Assembly: GCA_019358895.1 (NCBI GenBank)
Contig: JAHHIG010000003.1
Span: forward strand, 62,001 to 126,000
Length of the DNA stretch: 64,000 nt
Direction: 5' to 3'
Source: Tildeniella nuda ZEHNDER 1965/U140
GTDB taxonomy: Bacteria; Cyanobacteriota; Cyanobacteriia; Leptolyngbyales; Leptolyngbyaceae
Shown: piece by piece, positions 62,601-64,000 of the stretch
How the letters are laid out: every line of letters starts with the position of its first letter
Position numbering within the stretch: position 1 is the first letter of the stretch
Position numbers and translations under genes: made by a program
Notes under the pieces: model-generated
The model's input: only the letters and a program-made list of their open reading frames with translations
The model's database searches: none
Told to the model about the DNA's origin: nothing

Positions 62601-62918
62601 GTCTTGAGCCTCGACTCCCGACTCCCGACTCCCAACTCCCGACTCCCCCTCCTCACACTCCTGCCCAGTCTCCCTCATCTCTGTCCGAATGCTGGTGTAT
62701 AGGGTCGTCGCGCTTTCGGGCAGAGTGTATTCATGAATGGGAAGCGGACAGCGTGCTTTGAGCTGCTGCACCATGCGATCGCGCAATTGAGTATAGTTAC
62801 AGCGTACTAAAATGAGCGCAAACTGATGCTGCGATAGCGTGATAGCGCGAATCAGCGTATCCAGCGATCGTTCATTCTCTCGTTCCACATCTTGTTGGGG
62901 TTGCTCGGTCGTACTCAT
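59613..62918 (-). CDS. TPR-nSTAND ATPase with C-terminal membrane anchor
   Basis: 1101 residues. N-terminal region (about 15-230) resembles a degenerate P-loop/effector-associated domain (LIRAITLSQHQFALILVRCNY, ALMIYGLESVTAIDQVLLATNLVREELGKKFPFPLVLW). A helical TPR-like part spans about 275-560. The nSTAND ATPase follows from about 595: Walker A GPSGVGKS (615-622), VLIFDQFEEFF (Walker B), VLTVREDYLHYLLEFQRL. The winged-helix region and a C-terminal TM helix (SLLLIVFSALLVIVLTF, about 1030-1050) end the protein. nSTAND ATPases are signal-dependent oligomerising switches in conflict systems. Heptamer-encoded linkers occur at 88-130 and about 672-718. It follows a partner ATPase gene upstream. 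Confidence 0.88.
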   Translation of the reverse strand: MSTTEQPQQDVERENERSLDTLIRAITLSQHQFALILVRCNYTQLRDRMVQQLKARCPLPIHEYTLPESATTLYTSIRTEMRETGQECEEGESGVGSRESGVEAQDNPLTANNQQLKTAPTQNSSSQCQPPNALMIYGLESVTAIDQVLLATNLVREELGKKFPFPLVLWMNDRILAKLDRLAPDLKSWAGNTVISFELGTADLIKALHQHTDRLFTSILDAGDEQFLPNWALLQQSNNSLWGTNSLRRTELEFAFDRILSSGQTLHPALQASLDFLLGQDAHAHGELETARTCYEHSLAFWREESQRQRSQKLSESFVLLPSASERAACVLVHLGLWWRSQAMQQRTAYAYACQQARNYFRRGLQVFEQANRQDLVARFIIPQAEALQKLQQWHELETLTKHALVLHKLYADPVRQARDHGFLAEVALARSAWVEAKQQVELALQILTSSTTKLEQTTDPSTPHLEYSLDVAWRYHHGWYLLLLAKAEAKLGQVETAIVHLETAQNQTYPPDDPQLYITILRTLRDLYFQQGRYREAFHTKQMRRSLEHQYGFRAFIGALRLEPQQSLLTLIPGQQPPEAPLAQEIRASGRQQDVNRLVLRMGRNDIKLTVIHGPSGVGKSSIVNAGLVPALHDRVIGDRIALPILLDLYTDWQATLEAKLAKASSSQELAVSRQPSAVSRQPSDPNFILHPSSAPHSSPHREAEANYTPHPLLTQLRQATSLNFTPVLIFDQFEEFFFVHETLPERRPFYEFLRDCLNLDFVKVVLTVREDYLHYLLEFQRLASRDNINLDSINDILGKDVRYPLGDFSVADARSIIKSLTDRAQFYLDDALVDALVTDLAGEGGEVRAIELQAVGAQLQTEGITTLTEYRQKGPKEKLVARSLENVIEDCGPENEDAARIVLFLLTNENGTRPLKSRDDLETDLVDLGLTAEINKLDLVLEVLVGSGLLFLVPENPASRYQLVHDYLVSFIRQQEGETVAGSEQHDRYSPEEPESEPVVKRLISLRRQNVFLKSKLKQLRSVDTFVPSLLLIVFSALLVIVLTFGSKPRPEAQKHRRVEVDDVYTLAEINHQKQPAFSQASQKHIIFGFTIHKTKVSL
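60868..60909. repeat. Heptamer repeat inside the nSTAND gene (GGCTGAC units)
   Basis: Six consecutive 7-bp units (GGCTGAC x4, GGCTAAC x2) encode the SRQPSAVSRQPS-type linker in the ATPase region of the nSTAND gene. Confidence 0.93.
62613..62647. repeat. Heptamer repeat inside the nSTAND gene (GACTCCC units)
   Basis: Five 7-bp units (GACTCCC, one AACTCCC) encode the GESGVGSRESGVE stretch near residue 95 of the nSTAND protein. Confidence 0.92.
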
Positions 62919-62976
62919 AACTGGTACAGCCCTTTGGATACCCTATATGTTCCACGTTACACGCTGGAGTGAGAAT

Positions 62977-63046
62977 GGGGAGTTGGGAGTCGGGAATGGG
63001 GAGTTGGGAGTCGGGAATGGGGAGTCGGGAGTCGGGAGTTGGGAAT
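62977..63046. repeat. Heptamer tandem repeat (GGGGAGT/TGGGAGT/CGGGAAT), 10 copies
   Basis: Ten 7-bp units in the 240-bp gap between the partner ATPase gene and the nSTAND gene. Further CACTCCT heptamers near 63160 run into the partner's last codons. Confidence 0.92.
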
Positions 63047-63155
63047 GGGAGATAGATTCCAGCTTGCAGATAATGCAGTAGACTGCCCGTGCCAAGCTGA
63101 TAGTTCCTCATCTTCTCATTCCACCACTCCTCCGCCTCTGCTTCCCCTTCACCCC

Positions 63156-64000
63156 TCACTCCTCACTCCTCACTCCTCTCTCCCCTCTCCCCTCCGCCCA
63201 CGCCTGATACCGTTTCGTCTCCACCAACATAGGGTTAATGCCAAACCAGCCGCCCTGCTGATCCTGATACTCGAAGATAAACATGCTGCGAAGAAGCGTC
63301 TGGTACTCAACTTCGCCTCTGGCGCTTTGCTGTTCAACGACCTGAAAGATCAGTGCCCATTCGCGATCATCGATCGTCCTCACCAGTGCATCGCGTTGCC
63401 CACGAATAACATGCTCTATAGCATCGTGAGAAAAGGGTGGATCGCCCTGCTGAACGCAGTTACGCAGCAAACCCAGTAGGTTACGGACGTGACCACCACT
63501 GACGAGACAAAGGCGATCGAGGGTTTCCACGCGATCGAACACGTCCTGGCTACGGGCAAGGCGTTGAGCAGCATCAATGTTGGGGAAAGCCCTTGCTAAG
63601 ACCATTTGCCGTAGCAGCGCAATACCCTCGTTACAATGGCTGCCATCACGGCGGCGGACAGGCACCATCGGCAGAATTTTGGGCGACACACCACCACCAA
63701 ACCATTGTTTCAAAATCTCGACTTCATTGGAAAAGACCAATGCAAGTGGAATGGTATAAACGACATGGCAGTTGAGTTTGGAGAGTTGTTCTCCCCGATC
63801 GACAAACAGATATTCTGGCTGTGTTCGTCCTGATGGTAGTTGGCGGGCATCGACGCGATCGAGGTTGTCAATGATTACCACCAAGCCCTGGTTACCACGC
63901 TGCTTGAGTTGCAGGTTTGCCTGTCCCAGCAGCTCAGTGTTCAGCGATTGCAAAATACCATTAGTGCGCGGTTCCATGTATTGCCGAAGCTGGTTTCGTA
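63156..64000 (-). CDS. Partner AAA/STAND-like ATPase, C-terminal part
   Basis: At least 281 codons; the frame stays open to the right edge, so the true start and Walker A lie outside the window. GNQGLVVIIDNLDRVDAR is a Walker B segment; VYTIPLALVFSNEVEILKQWFGG and the segment FDRVETLDRLCLVSGGHVRNLLGLLRNCVQQ look like the sensor and lid of KAP/Orc-like ATPases. The end runs out through a repeat-derived tail. It probably works with the nSTAND protein encoded next, 237 bp downstream on the same strand. Confidence 0.78.
   Translation of the reverse strand, partial: RNQLRQYMEPRTNGILQSLNTELLGQANLQLKQRGNQGLVVIIDNLDRVDARQLPSGRTQPEYLFVDRGEQLSKLNCHVVYTIPLALVFSNEVEILKQWFGGGVSPKILPMVPVRRRDGSHCNEGIALLRQMVLARAFPNIDAAQRLARSQDVFDRVETLDRLCLVSGGHVRNLLGLLRNCVQQGDPPFSHDAIEHVIRGQRDALVRTIDDREWALIFQVVEQQSARGEVEYQTLLRSMFIFEYQDQQGGWFGINPMLVETKRYQAWAEGRGERGVRSEE

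Overview
The window comes from a cyanobacterium, probably a filamentous one. GCGATCGC/CGATCG (HIP1-type) words occur throughout, short heptanucleotide tandem repeats are scattered between and inside genes, and several cyanobacterial families are present: the variable chain of ferredoxin-thioredoxin reductase (ftrV), a Synechocystis-type arsenate reductase, an NfeD/SPFH pair, DUF2993 and DUF29 proteins, and an RNase P RNA whose P12 region carries repeat DNA. No rRNA, tRNA, CRISPR array or prophage was recognised. This is chromosomal DNA, mixing housekeeping genes with small accessory modules.

Layout. 1-8.1 kb: the 5' part of a 4-hydroxyphenylpyruvate dioxygenase-like gene, divergent from a two-module NRPS with an atypical first adenylation domain, a second one predicted for glycine, and a cysteine-type thioesterase. 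8.2-17.4 kb: mostly housekeeping (DUF2993, RluD, DUF29, CobA, CbiX, alanine dehydrogenase, ThiS, Eis-like acetyltransferase). 17.6-21.1 kb: an arsenic island (arsR, arsC, acr3, a tyrosine-phosphatase-like gene, arsH) with recognisable ArsR-type operators. 21.2-25.5 kb: three tiny genes including a Phd/YefM-like antitoxin, then a TIR-STAND-TPR gene and a 16-copy 21-bp repeat. 25.6-29.7 kb: ftrV, a PP2C phosphatase with a kinase-like N-terminus, NfeD and an SPFH protein. 29.7-33.3 kb: an aspartic-protease pair, a P-loop kinase, and a vapBC pair flanked by two copies of the 3' end of the neighbouring PLP-enzyme gene. 33.5-41.1 kb: desaturase, a divergent ProA, SbcD, DUF1269 and GyrA. 41.4-48.8 kb: membrane proteins, a MITE, a cupin/AraC divergent pair, a RelE-type toxin-antitoxin pair, a Tat-exported formamidase-like protein and an ABC-2 permease. 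49-59.5 kb: mobA, a FemAB-like protein, a RibD-like reductase, a histidine kinase, rnc, rnpB, corA and a HAD hydrolase. 59.6-64 kb: an nSTAND/TPR ATPase and a partner ATPase cut by the window edge.

The most noteworthy theme is the heptamer repeat. It lies in intergenic DNA, in frame inside gyrA, inside both complete STAND-ATPase genes and, in a related hairpin form, in the P12 region of rnpB. Because seven is not a multiple of three, copy-number change inside the STAND genes would shift their frame, so a switchable or hypermutable conflict-gene model is worth testing. Other leads are the vapBC insertion with duplicated gene ends, a ProA homologue without its catalytic cysteine, and the unusual NRPS.
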